Origin: CAZXYS01 sp964645005
GTDB lineage: Bacteria > Bacteroidota > Ignavibacteria > Kapaibacteriales > UBA2268
DNA: 12,456 bases
NCBI GenBank assembly: GCA_964645005.1
Contig: CAZXYS010000067.1
Coordinates: forward strand, 1 to 12,456
Direction of reading: 5' to 3'
The notes under the pieces were generated by a model. The model was not told the DNA's origin, made no database searches, and saw nothing but the letters and a program-made list of their open reading frames with translations. Position numbers and translations under genes: made by a program. Positions 6,401-12,456 of this stretch are shown one piece after another (the stretch's first letter is position 1; each line of letters opens with the position of its first letter).

Positions 6401-8139
6401 TTATTTTCGGCAATCTCCATTTTTTCCTCAGTTTTGGGTTCCTTTTTTTCACTTTCGATGAGCTTAACTTTGTACAATTCAATATGTTTTCGCCGAAGAT
6501 CAATCAATTCAGGGTAGTTTTCGACAAGATGCATCGTCTTATCATAAACCATATTCATCGTGCGGAACATGTCCCGCAGATTGCCGGACGTCATCCCCGA
6601 CTTATCCTCCCACCAGCTAAACTCGCAGGTTACCTTCTTGACATGTGCAATCCTGTATTTCCGCGAAATTCTTATCCACAAATCCCAGTCCTCATGCGAC
6701 GAGAGGTTCTCATCGAACTGCCCCGCATCATCCGTGCAGGCTTTCTCATGCATCATGCAAATCACCGGCAGCAAGTTCCAAACAAGGATCATCCTGTAAT
6801 CAAAATCATTCGAGTACGGAATGTCCTTTTTTCCCTCAATGATCTCATCCCCCTGCTTTCTCTTATGCACACGGTACGCATCGGTGTAAGCAGCCTGATA
6901 ATCATTATTCTCAAGGAATTCCACCAGCGTCTCGAGATGCTCGGAATAGTAGATATCATCATCATCGAGGCAGGCTATATATTTACCTTTCGCCTCTCTC
7001 ATTCCCGTATTTCGCGCAGCGGACAGCCCTTTGTTCGTCTCGTGCGCAAAATATCGGATTTTATTTTCGGAATTCAATTCCTCGATAATATCCGAAATAT
7101 CCTCTCCCGCATCATTCACTACTATCAGTTCAAAATCCCTGTAAGACTGATCCAGTACACTTTTTATGCTATCTTGAACAAGTTCCCGCCGGTTGTATGT
7201 TGGCAGAATTACTGATACCAAAGGCGATTTGGTCTTTTTCACAGATGCCGCTTCATATATTTCTTTCAAAATCTCATTGCCAGGTTCTCTGTTGTAAGCC
7301 TCTTTGAGCTTCAACAGAGAATCTTCACTGAGATCAGCGATGATTTTCTTCGCCTGCTCTTTCACCTGATCGGTGAACAACTGCGGATGATGAAAGACTA
7401 TCACAGCCTTCAATTCATTCTTCTCAATCTTAGAATAGGTCTTAACATTCTCCGAACGGCGCATAAACAGCGGCATATCGACATGCCCCGCCTTATATTT
7501 CTTCTTGAGAGCCGTAATCCACAGATTCCACTCTTCATCGCCCAAAAACATAGCCGCAGAAAAACCGCCGCAATTCCCGAACAACTCGTATCTCATCAGG
7601 CAGCAATCCCCGGGTATATTCGACCGCAGCAACTTTTCCGGATTTAATTTATCCTTCTTTTCGATACGCTCGCTATCGCCAAAATATTGAACATCTGTGT
7701 AAACATAGCCGTAAGCGGGATTATTCTCCATAATATCAACTGTTTCAGAGAGATATTCCGAGGCAAGCTTATCCTCCGGCTTCAGGAAAAGCAGGTAGCT
7801 TCCGGCAGATATCTTTGCAGCGGAATTCTTTGCATCGATCATTGAATCCGCCGCGTCAGGCTCGATCAATTCAATATTTTCATCAGGATTATCATTTTTT
7901 ATCTCATTGACTACGCTTCTATTCTTTTTAAAATTCTGATAATTTATGACAATAATTTCCTTATTCTCATAACTCTGCCCCAGCACGCTTTCCAGCGCCT
8001 CCCCAAGATATTCCGATTCCTCTTCGCATGGAATAATAACCGAAACCAGCGGCTGTTCGCCGGTATCCTCGAAGAAATCTTTCATCTCCGGCATTTCAAG
8101 TTCTTCACCATCTTTTATTTCGTCGAATCTATCTGACAC
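3487..8139 (-). CDS. Giant multidomain glycosyltransferase: three GT2, one GT4, TPR tail
   Basis: A 1550-residue protein. GT2 module 1 (about 31-235) starts LVSVIIP but has INYQNF where GT2 enzymes have VDDGS-like sequence, and FLKPED where LDDDD-like sequence binds the metal; it keeps a GDEEWNLW motif. Module 2 (about 306-510) is canonical: SVILPTYNR, VVNDAGED, LDDDD at 391-395, HEDWDLW. Module 3 (about 587-830) is canonical: SIVIPVFNN, VVDNGSTD, LLNNDT at 674-679, FEDIDFCF. A helical, TPR-like stretch (843-890) leads to a Pro/Glu-rich linker (890-958). The GT4 module (about 960-1335) has HSLALINRE, GGAIHRKG at 1135 and the EX7E pair E1225/E1233. Residues 1352-1550 form about five TPR-like units. 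There is no signal peptide or membrane segment, so it should act in the cytoplasm, transferring several sugars from activated donors to a surface glycan or protein; donors and acceptor are unknown. The start is GTG, set by GAGGAG 5 nt upstream. Parts are much more GC-rich than the neighbours. Confidence 0.95.
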   Translation of the reverse strand: MSDRFDEIKDGEELEMPEMKDFFEDTGEQPLVSVIIPCEEESEYLGEALESVLGQSYENKEIIVINYQNFKKNRSVVNEIKNDNPDENIELIEPDAADSMIDAKNSAAKISAGSYLLFLKPEDKLASEYLSETVDIMENNPAYGYVYTDVQYFGDSERIEKKDKLNPEKLLRSNIPGDCCLMRYELFGNCGGFSAAMFLGDEEWNLWITALKKKYKAGHVDMPLFMRRSENVKTYSKIEKNELKAVIVFHHPQLFTDQVKEQAKKIIADLSEDSLLKLKEAYNREPGNEILKEIYEAASVKKTKSPLVSVILPTYNRRELVQDSIKSVLDQSYRDFELIVVNDAGEDISDIIEELNSENKIRYFAHETNKGLSAARNTGMREAKGKYIACLDDDDIYYSEHLETLVEFLENNDYQAAYTDAYRVHKRKQGDEIIEGKKDIPYSNDFDYRMILVWNLLPVICMMHEKACTDDAGQFDENLSSHEDWDLWIRISRKYRIAHVKKVTCEFSWWEDKSGMTSGNLRDMFRTMNMVYDKTMHLVENYPELIDLRRKHIELYKVKLIESEKKEPKTEEKMEIAENKETMTKSKVSIVIPVFNNAEYTEKCLEEIYKLTPPELLHEIIVVDNGSTDRTPDLLESYKEKYRNFKYFSNPQNLGFGKACNQGMKLNTGDYVLLLNNDTIPLEGWLSALVQEAEKDEQIGIAGPLMLYPENQLIQHAGVKIAKIEGNIHAYHDYILRNLDNTPQIRESRDVQAVTGAAMLIKRDVIRKIGCLSEEYLNSFEDIDFCFSAAEAGFKIRYCASSILYHYESATPGRFGKVAENFSIFNKKWAEKIVPMGDLEDNNLGFLEHNLRLQLKQQPDNIELFGQLIEICRKRDDQAEVEALRKKIDSMRPEEKEQTEPEVSPETEPEQEPEKETESRQADEFSLFDFENEPEKDSEEETSVEPAASVGQPAEGADEKPYLNVVWEGSQFVYHSLALINREHCANIIDAGLVNLSIVPFEDEQFSEEGIPKYQKLREHDIRYKEEVPNDVGKLPYCWIRHQWPPDPNPPKGAKWIIMQPWEFSKLRKDFYEIFSTADEIWTPSTYSRQAMVDSGLDFDKVQVIPNGVDPELFKPWGNKYDLRTDKKLKFLYIGGAIHRKGIDVLLAAYTKKFGAEDDVCLVVKDMGCESFYERQGVTNREKIKEIREWSDSPEIIYIDEYLTEEEIASLYRACDVYVSPYRAEGFSLPTLEAMACGLPVVVTEGGAADDFVDEECGWKITAEPLHLGDELDNIPLMGDAEVLDPDLESLAEILIGVYNEPSILFGTGLKASAKARKNWTWKRSTMKVFTRLDHLYGTEMAKQAAETLADKDDGAIYAGMAESYFDNKNYEMAAANFEKALAEDSLEDNIRLHTLKRLILMTIENGEFDKAKDFLGQAENTAPGNVDLTYLKALLLQAQEKFLEAIEVLTPVLENWIEYKFESALGFGLDDLLAAMGEMLYGIEDHESAMKLFTSALKQNPQNAAACFGAAKCFRDAGADKEAREMFEWAVNLAPDMSEAAAELEKLGS

Positions 8140-8144
8140 GCCAA

Positions 8145-8150
8145 CTCCTC
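8145..8150 (-). promoter_or_regulatory. Ribosome-binding site for the glycosyltransferase GTG start
   Basis: On the minus strand GAGGAG lies 5 nt before GTG at 8139-8137. This is the strongest Shine-Dalgarno among the genes here and is the reason for preferring this GTG over the first internal ATG (codon 16). Confidence 0.7.
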
Positions 8151-8423
8151 AATTATTCATCCGTTATAATTTCCATAAGTTGTTTATTAGTAAAATAATT
8201 ACTTTAAAATTTACATATTTACTATAAATTACAATTAAAAACAAAAAATATGCCATGAAAAAATTACTATACTTACATTTCAAATATAATAATATGGCAC
8301 ATCACAACACAGTGAATTATAAATTTTCTTAAATAGTTGATGCAACCTAAATATATTTTCCATCAAAAACTAAAACACGAAAACCAATTATTTTCTTTTT
8401 TGTTTAATAAAAATGGGGTCGCT
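8151..8423. other. Divergent AT-rich intergenic region
   Basis: This gap separates the minus-strand glycosyltransferase from the plus-strand lipoprotein gene and must hold promoters for both if each has its own. It is very AT-rich with many A and T runs. A short inverted pair TGCCAT (8251-8256) and ATGGCA (8294-8299) flanks a 37-bp AT-rich spacer. No -10/-35 or Bacteroidota-type promoter could be assigned with confidence. Confidence 0.35.
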
Positions 8424-9641
8424 ATGTTAAAAAATCTTTTTTTCGTATTCCTGCCATTTTTGTTTTTACTGGTTTCCTGTGGTGCAGACAAAGTTGTAAT
8501 GAAGCCTAATTATTACAATAGTATCTATAATGCCAGCGCTATCAACTCAAAAAATGCTAAAATCGTAAAAGTCATTGACAAACGACTTGAAAATCATGAT
8601 AAAACTTATAAAGAATCCGAAAATAAAACATATAAAGCAACAGAAATGAGAGACTATAAGGGATCTCCCGGTTCTGAAGAAAGAGGTTCCATGCTATCAA
8701 CTCTTAATGAACATTCGGCGGGTTTTGCTCAAACAGGGGCTTTTAATAAAAAAGTGCCTTATGAAATCAGTGAGCCGGTAATAACTTTCGTGGAAAAATC
8801 GGTAAACAGAATCCTCAGGACAAGAAACGAAGAGAATATCGTTCCAATTACAATTGTCTTAGACAAGTTTTACGTCTATGAAAGGACAGGATTGGCATCC
8901 GAAAAAGGTATGTTCAAGTGCGCTATGAATTTCCAATACATGGCTTCAAAAGATTCCATAGGCTCGATTTATTCTTATTCGGAACAAACTTTTAACTCCG
9001 GATCTGATGTTACCAGTCAGCTTGAAGGGCTCGTTTACATAGGCATCTATGACTGCACCAGACAATTTTATGAAAAATTTCGTACTGCTATTAAAGACAC
9101 TGCTAATAAACTCCGGATACCAGATGACATTTTGGTCGAAAAGCAAATCCCTGATGAAGAAAAAGTCATAAAAAAAGTAAAGAGCAAAAAACTTTCATCC
9201 AGCACTTTTGGCGGCAGCTACTTACAGGGTAATATGATTTTAACAGGGATCCAGCTTTATTACGGGAGTTATGCTTTTAAAAAGAAACAGCAATTAGTTC
9301 ATGGTGTAGCTTATCAACTCAATTATTTTGACGTCAAAAATACTAAAGACAGACTCGAGGGTAGTTTTTTCGGTTTTGGAGGCAAATATGTTCCACGATT
9401 TTATTTTTCGAAAAAACGCGAATGGTTTTATCTTGGAGGTGGTTTATCTCTGGAATTCGGTTCTGAATCCGATCCAGCGGGCAATGCTTCTTTCTTTTTC
9501 GGACCAACCTTTGAAGAATCTTTTGGCATTAAAGCCGGTCCCTTGAATCTGGAAATCGGATTATTCCAACTCTACCATTTCGGCTCTGAATTGCTGCCCA
9601 ACGACACGGGTTATTTCTTAAGACTTGGTTTTCAGGTATGA
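8424..9641 (+). CDS. Lipoprotein with a probable C-terminal outer-membrane beta-barrel
   Basis: From ATG 8424 the product has 405 residues and starts with a lipoprotein signal peptide: MLKN, a Phe/Leu core, and lipobox LVSC with Cys19 as the modified residue. This start is preferred over the upstream TTG 8337 and ATG 8340, which would add 28-29 residues ahead of the signal. Residues about 45-235 look like a compact alpha/beta domain (AKIVKVIDKR, a helix near 118-135, strands near 142-152 and 165-175) with a distant resemblance to YajG-type lipoproteins; that likeness is only an impression. Residues about 238-257 are a Lys-rich linker. Residues about 262-405 alternate polar and aromatic residues with Gly (GGSYLQGN, YLGGGLSLEFG, LNLEIGLFQLYHFG) and end in LGFQV, as outer-membrane barrels do. 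It probably sits in the outer membrane. Function unknown. It is divergent from the glycosyltransferase. Confidence 0.8.
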   Translation: MLKNLFFVFLPFLFLLVSCGADKVVMKPNYYNSIYNASAINSKNAKIVKVIDKRLENHDKTYKESENKTYKATEMRDYKGSPGSEERGSMLSTLNEHSAGFAQTGAFNKKVPYEISEPVITFVEKSVNRILRTRNEENIVPITIVLDKFYVYERTGLASEKGMFKCAMNFQYMASKDSIGSIYSYSEQTFNSGSDVTSQLEGLVYIGIYDCTRQFYEKFRTAIKDTANKLRIPDDILVEKQIPDEEKVIKKVKSKKLSSSTFGGSYLQGNMILTGIQLYYGSYAFKKKQQLVHGVAYQLNYFDVKNTKDRLEGSFFGFGGKYVPRFYFSKKREWFYLGGGLSLEFGSESDPAGNASFFFGPTFEESFGIKAGPLNLEIGLFQLYHFGSELLPNDTGYFLRLGFQV

Positions 9642-9679
9642 ACCGGAACAACTTTTATTTCTAATAAAAATTAATAAGC

Positions 9680-9710
9680 ATCTGAGTTTCTTTAACTTTT
9701 TTTCTCAGAT
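9680..9710 (+). terminator. Possible weak terminator after the lipoprotein gene
   Basis: ATCTGAG (9680-9686) pairs with CTCAGAT (9704-9710) around a 17-nt T-rich loop, about 40 bp after the lipoprotein stop. The stem is only 7 bp and the run of T lies inside the loop rather than after it, so it is at best a weak terminator. Confidence 0.3.
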
Positions 9711-9896
9711 TTCATGGGGTATTATTCTATTTTAATTGTATTTGTAAACTTGAAATTTTTGAGACAAATCTGGTTTAGCCATAAATTGAAATTAGTGATT
9801 GAGTATAATCGTTTATATTTTTGCAATTTAACCGGTAAATGTTAATTTTAGCCGGCATTAAATTTGACATTTTCTATAGAATACAGATGCATAGAT

Positions 9897-10802
9897 ATGG
9901 ACGATCAACATCATCACAATTACAAAGAACTGAGCGGTAAAAATCTGCTCATTGCTACTGTCTTAAACCTCACAATAACAGCTGCGGAATTTGTTGGAGG
10001 TTTTCTGGCTAATAGTTTGGCTCTTATCTCCGATGCAGTGCACAATCTGAGTGATGGTATTGCAATTCTGATCGCTTATATAGCTTATAGACTCGGACGG
10101 AGAGGATCAAGTAAACGGCAGACATTTGGCTTTAAACGTGCGGAAATTCTTGCTGCATTACTCAATTCTCTCGTACTGATAGTGATATTCGTATATCTCG
10201 TTGTTGAAGCTGTCAAACATCTCTTAAATCCCGAGCCTATAAATGGTGTAATAATGTTCACCGTTGCGACTATAGGTTTAATAGCCAATGTCGCAGCTGT
10301 AGTTCTGCTTAGAAAAGATTCCAAAAAGAATTTGAATATAAAAGCAGCATACCTTCACTTGTTAGGTGATACAATTTCATCTGTAGCGGTTATAGCCGGG
10401 GGAATACTGATCATGTTTTTCAAGATCTATTGGCTTGATCCCGTAATTACTATATTAATAGGCGCTTATATTTTAAAAGAAACATACAAAATTTTAAAGC
10501 GTGTTATTGAAATACTTATGCAGGCGGCTCCCCCGGAAATAGATCTTAGTGAAATTAAAAAATCCCTTGAAGAGATTTCTTCTATTAATAATATTCATCA
10601 TGTACATATTTGGAATTTAAGTGATAAAGAAGTTCATTTTGAATGTCACGTTGACCTTGATAAAAATATCAGGCTCAGCGCAACAGAAGAAATCAGGTGC
10701 GAGATTGAGAATATACTCAGGAAAAACTTTGGCATAGAGCACATAACGGTTCAGTTCGAAAACGGAGCATGTGATAGCAAGGAATTAATTTTCAATTCGT
10801 AA
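9897..10802 (+). CDS. Cation diffusion facilitator (zinc/cadmium-type) efflux transporter
   Basis: From ATG 9897 the protein has 301 residues, normal for the CzcD/ZitB branch of the CDF family, which exchanges cytoplasmic divalent metal for protons at the inner membrane. It has a His-containing N-terminus (HHH at 5-7), six hydrophobic segments (about 16-36, 42-64, 80-104, 117-137, 151-175, 178-193), and the two HxxxD metal-site motifs typical of Zn/Cd transporters: H49/D53 in SDAVHNLSD and H154/D158 in HLLGDTISS. Residues about 210-290 are the cytoplasmic ferredoxin-like domain, with HVHIWNLSDKE, HFECHV and ITVQFENG. A TTG at 9864 is in frame and would add 11 residues, but the ATG begins right at the usual N-terminus. 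Neither has a clear Shine-Dalgarno. rhaD starts 18 bp downstream, so the two are likely one transcript. The metal is inferred from the motifs. Confidence 0.93.
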   Translation: MDDQHHHNYKELSGKNLLIATVLNLTITAAEFVGGFLANSLALISDAVHNLSDGIAILIAYIAYRLGRRGSSKRQTFGFKRAEILAALLNSLVLIVIFVYLVVEAVKHLLNPEPINGVIMFTVATIGLIANVAAVVLLRKDSKKNLNIKAAYLHLLGDTISSVAVIAGGILIMFFKIYWLDPVITILIGAYILKETYKILKRVIEILMQAAPPEIDLSEIKKSLEEISSINNIHHVHIWNLSDKEVHFECHVDLDKNIRLSATEEIRCEIENILRKNFGIEHITVQFENGACDSKELIFNS

Positions 10803-10820
10803 TAAAATACAAAAAGGATC

Positions 10821-11624
10821 ATGGAAAATTTATTTAAATCAAATAATATTGATAAGTTAATAAAAAATATCAGCGAAGTTGCAGGTTATTTATGGGATCG
10901 CGGCTGGGCAGAGCGGAATGCAGGAAATCTATCTGTAAACATAACCGATCAACTGGATGATGATTTTGCTGAAAGTAAAGATTTTTCAAAGGTAGAGTTG
11001 ACCGAAAGCCGAAAAACTTTAGCCGGGCAAGTATTCTTGGTAAGTTTAGCAGGATCAAGGATGCGCGAAATAGCTCGAAATCCATATCATCATATTTGCA
11101 TTGTAAAAATCGATGAACTGGGTAAGATGTATGAACTCATTCCAGTCACTGCTTCTCAGGAAAAGATCATGCCTACCTCAGAGCTGCCAACACATTTGGC
11201 AATCCATGAAAAGCTTCTTAATATGGACGCCGAAGAAAAGTCTGTGCTTCATTCTCACGTAACAGAGTTAATCGCTTTAACTCAAATAAAAGAATTTTGC
11301 GATCAACCATCCATTAACAAACTTCTATGGGGAATGCACCCGGAAACAATTTTATTTTTACCGGATGGAGTCGGATTTGTTCCGTATACTTTGCCGGGTA
11401 CTGAAATGATCGCCGAAAAGACTGTTAATGCTCTTGAAAATCATAAGGTGATACTATGGGAAAAGCATGGTTGTTTCGCAATTGGTAAAAATTTTGATCA
11501 AGCATTCGACTTGCTCGACATCTTGTCCAAATCAGCACAGATCTATTTCAAAGTCTGCGGGAAAGGGAAAAAAGTTGAAGGGCTGTCAGATGATCAGCTT
11601 AATGAACTAAAAAGTTTTATTTAA
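10821..11624 (+). CDS. rhaD: Rhamnulose-1-phosphate aldolase
   Basis: A class II aldolase/adducin-family protein of 267 residues (E. coli RhaD has 274). RhaD splits L-rhamnulose 1-phosphate into dihydroxyacetone phosphate and L-lactaldehyde, the last step of the phosphorylated rhamnose route, in the cytoplasm. Family features: GWAERNAGNLS (29-38) for phosphate binding; RMREIAR (80-86), the Bacteroidota-type version of the phosphate loop; PTSELPTH with the catalytic Glu121; HSH with zinc ligands His144 and His146; FLPDGVGFVPY (179-189); and KHGCFAIG with the third ligand His216. All three zinc His and the Glu are present, so it should be active. AAGGA ends 2 nt before ATG 10821, a close but usable ribosome-binding site. 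No rhamnose isomerase, kinase or regulator is in the window, so it stands apart from the rest of the pathway. A related aldolase substrate such as fuculose 1-phosphate is less likely. Confidence 0.93.
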   Translation: MENLFKSNNIDKLIKNISEVAGYLWDRGWAERNAGNLSVNITDQLDDDFAESKDFSKVELTESRKTLAGQVFLVSLAGSRMREIARNPYHHICIVKIDELGKMYELIPVTASQEKIMPTSELPTHLAIHEKLLNMDAEEKSVLHSHVTELIALTQIKEFCDQPSINKLLWGMHPETILFLPDGVGFVPYTLPGTEMIAEKTVNALENHKVILWEKHGCFAIGKNFDQAFDLLDILSKSAQIYFKVCGKGKKVEGLSDDQLNELKSFI

Positions 11625-11698
11625 ATTTTTTTAGTAATTTCATAGTTAATAATTTTTCTTATTTTAAAATTGATTTTTCATTTCGGATTAGGAAGTAT

Positions 11699-12388
11699 AT
11701 GAAAAAAATCGGTCTTATAGGCGGCACGAGTTGGAATTCAACTCTGGAATATTACAGGCTGATCAATGAGATGGTCAACGAAAGACTGGGAGGTCTGCAC
11801 TCCGCTAAAATTGTTCTTGAATCCATTGATTTTGAATATTTCACGAAATTTAAATCTAAGAAAGAGCACGAAAAAGCATCTCAGATACTGATAGATGCGG
11901 CGAGAAATATTGAGAAAGCAGGTGCCGATATGGTTCTGATATGTGCAAATACTCCCCATGAGTATTCGGACAAAATTGAGCATAACATAATGCTACCATT
12001 AATACACATAGTTGATGAAACTGCCAAAGTTATTCATGAACACAATATCCGTAAGGCAGGACTCCTCGGAACAAAATTCACCATGACCGGGGATTTCTAT
12101 AATTTCAGGATGGAACGACAGGGTATTGAAATATTAAGACCAGACGATGCAGAGATGGAAAAGATCCATGAGTTCATATATAGTGAGTTATGCTACGGAA
12201 TTATAAAAGATTCAACAAAAAATGATTTTAAAAAATATATCCGGAATTTAGTCGATAAAGGTGCTGAAGGTATAATTTTGGGTTGTACTGAAATCCCTTT
12301 GATCATCAAACAAGAAGATTCCCCTGTTCCGGTGTTTGATACAACTTCGATACACGCTAAAGCTGCAGTGGATTTCGCACTGGAATAA
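11699..12388 (+). CDS. Aspartate/glutamate racemase-family protein (YgeA-like)
   Basis: A 229-residue protein of the PLP-independent Asp/Glu racemase family, whose members invert the alpha carbon of an amino acid using two acid/base residues, usually Cys. It matches YgeA-type enzymes: MKKIGLIGGTSWNSTLEYY at the start, an ICANTPHEY loop at 81-89, GLLGTKFTM at 121-129, GIILGCTEIPLI at 191-202 with the second catalytic Cys196, and DTTSIHAKAAV near the end. At the first catalytic position, just before the NT of the loop, there is Ala83 with a Cys one place earlier (Cys82). Canonical aspartate racemases have Cys there, and E. coli YgeA, as I recall, has Thr. The substrate and even activity are therefore uncertain. 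AGGAAG lies 3 nt before ATG 11699. It follows rhaD by 74 bp without a visible terminator and may be co-transcribed. Confidence 0.88.
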   Translation: MKKIGLIGGTSWNSTLEYYRLINEMVNERLGGLHSAKIVLESIDFEYFTKFKSKKEHEKASQILIDAARNIEKAGADMVLICANTPHEYSDKIEHNIMLPLIHIVDETAKVIHEHNIRKAGLLGTKFTMTGDFYNFRMERQGIEILRPDDAEMEKIHEFIYSELCYGIIKDSTKNDFKKYIRNLVDKGAEGIILGCTEIPLIIKQEDSPVPVFDTTSIHAKAAVDFALE

Positions 12389-12410
12389 TTTTATAATTTT
12401 CATTTCACTA

Positions 12411-12438
12411 AAAAGCCCCGCCGGCAGGCGGGGCTTTT
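12411..12438. terminator. Strong rho-independent terminator after the racemase gene
   Basis: AAAAGCCCCGCC (12411-12422), loop GGCA, then the exact complement GGCGGGGCTTTT (12427-12438), followed by ATTCTTT. A 12-bp perfect stem with a GC core, an A-run on one side and a T-run on the other. It can stop transcription from both directions and marks the end of the CDF-rhaD-racemase cluster 22 bp after the racemase stop. Confidence 0.92.
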
Positions 12439-12456
12439 ATTCTTTCGGCAGCGATC

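Noticed and set aside
8251..8299. Inverted pair TGCCAT/ATGGCA as an operator between the divergent genes
   Set aside because: Six-base arms 37 bp apart are expected by chance in AT-rich DNA of this length; no further symmetry supports it.
8337..8423. Upstream starts (TTG 8337, ATG 8340) for the lipoprotein
   Set aside because: They would put about 28 residues before a complete lipoprotein signal peptide, which would then not be N-terminal.
9864..9896. TTGACA at 9864-9869 as a -35 promoter box, or as a TTG start for the CDF transporter
   Set aside because: No -10 match lies at the proper distance (ATGCAT follows the 17-bp spacer), and this group uses different promoter consensus. As a start codon it would add 11 residues not expected in the family and has no ribosome-binding site.

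Overview
The window looks like accessory-rich chromosome from a member of the Bacteroidota or the wider Fibrobacteres-Chlorobi-Bacteroidota group. The kelch protein at 773-2047 ends in what looks like a type IX secretion (T9SS) sorting domain, the rhamnulose-1-phosphate aldolase has the Bacteroidota-type sequence, the plus-strand genes are AT-rich, and several starts lack a clear Shine-Dalgarno. A species cannot be named from this sequence alone. I saw no tRNA, rRNA or CRISPR array.

Layout. (1) About 57-395 is the left end of an IS21-family insertion sequence: 24-bp terminal repeats, an SD-sequestering hairpin, and an istA with a nonsense codon that breaks off and runs into unrelated AT-rich DNA (reading frame open to 608). 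(2) 773-3115 encodes two exported proteins, a six-bladed kelch protein with a T9SS-like C-terminus and an L-type lectin-like protein. The lectin ORF ends just after a perfect 11-bp-arm palindrome and looks truncated. (3) 3116-3486 has no convincing gene and holds a roughly 110-bp element with inverted ends. (4) 8139-3487, minus strand, is one 1550-residue protein with three GT2 glycosyltransferase modules, an acidic Pro/Glu linker, a GT4 module and a TPR tail. Its GC content is far higher in places than its neighbours' and its first GT2 module has lost the usual catalytic signatures. (5) 8424-9641, plus strand and divergent from the glycosyltransferase, is a lipoprotein with a probable C-terminal beta-barrel. 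(6) 9897-12388 is a plus-strand cluster: a zinc-type cation diffusion facilitator, rhaD (18 bp downstream) and an Asp/Glu racemase-family protein whose first catalytic position is altered. A strong hairpin terminator follows at 12411-12438.

How the parts may fit. The kelch and lectin proteins are likely cell-surface or secreted, perhaps carbohydrate-binding. The multi-module glycosyltransferase lacks membrane segments and is probably a cytoplasmic assembly enzyme for a surface glycan or glycoprotein. The last cluster is metabolic; the aldolase class is zinc-dependent, which gives a possible but unproven link to the adjacent metal transporter. The most unusual items are the four-transferase polypeptide with a degenerate first module, the palindrome and inverted-repeat block beside the truncated lectin gene, the hairpin over the istA ribosome-binding site, and the racemase with Ala in place of its first catalytic residue.
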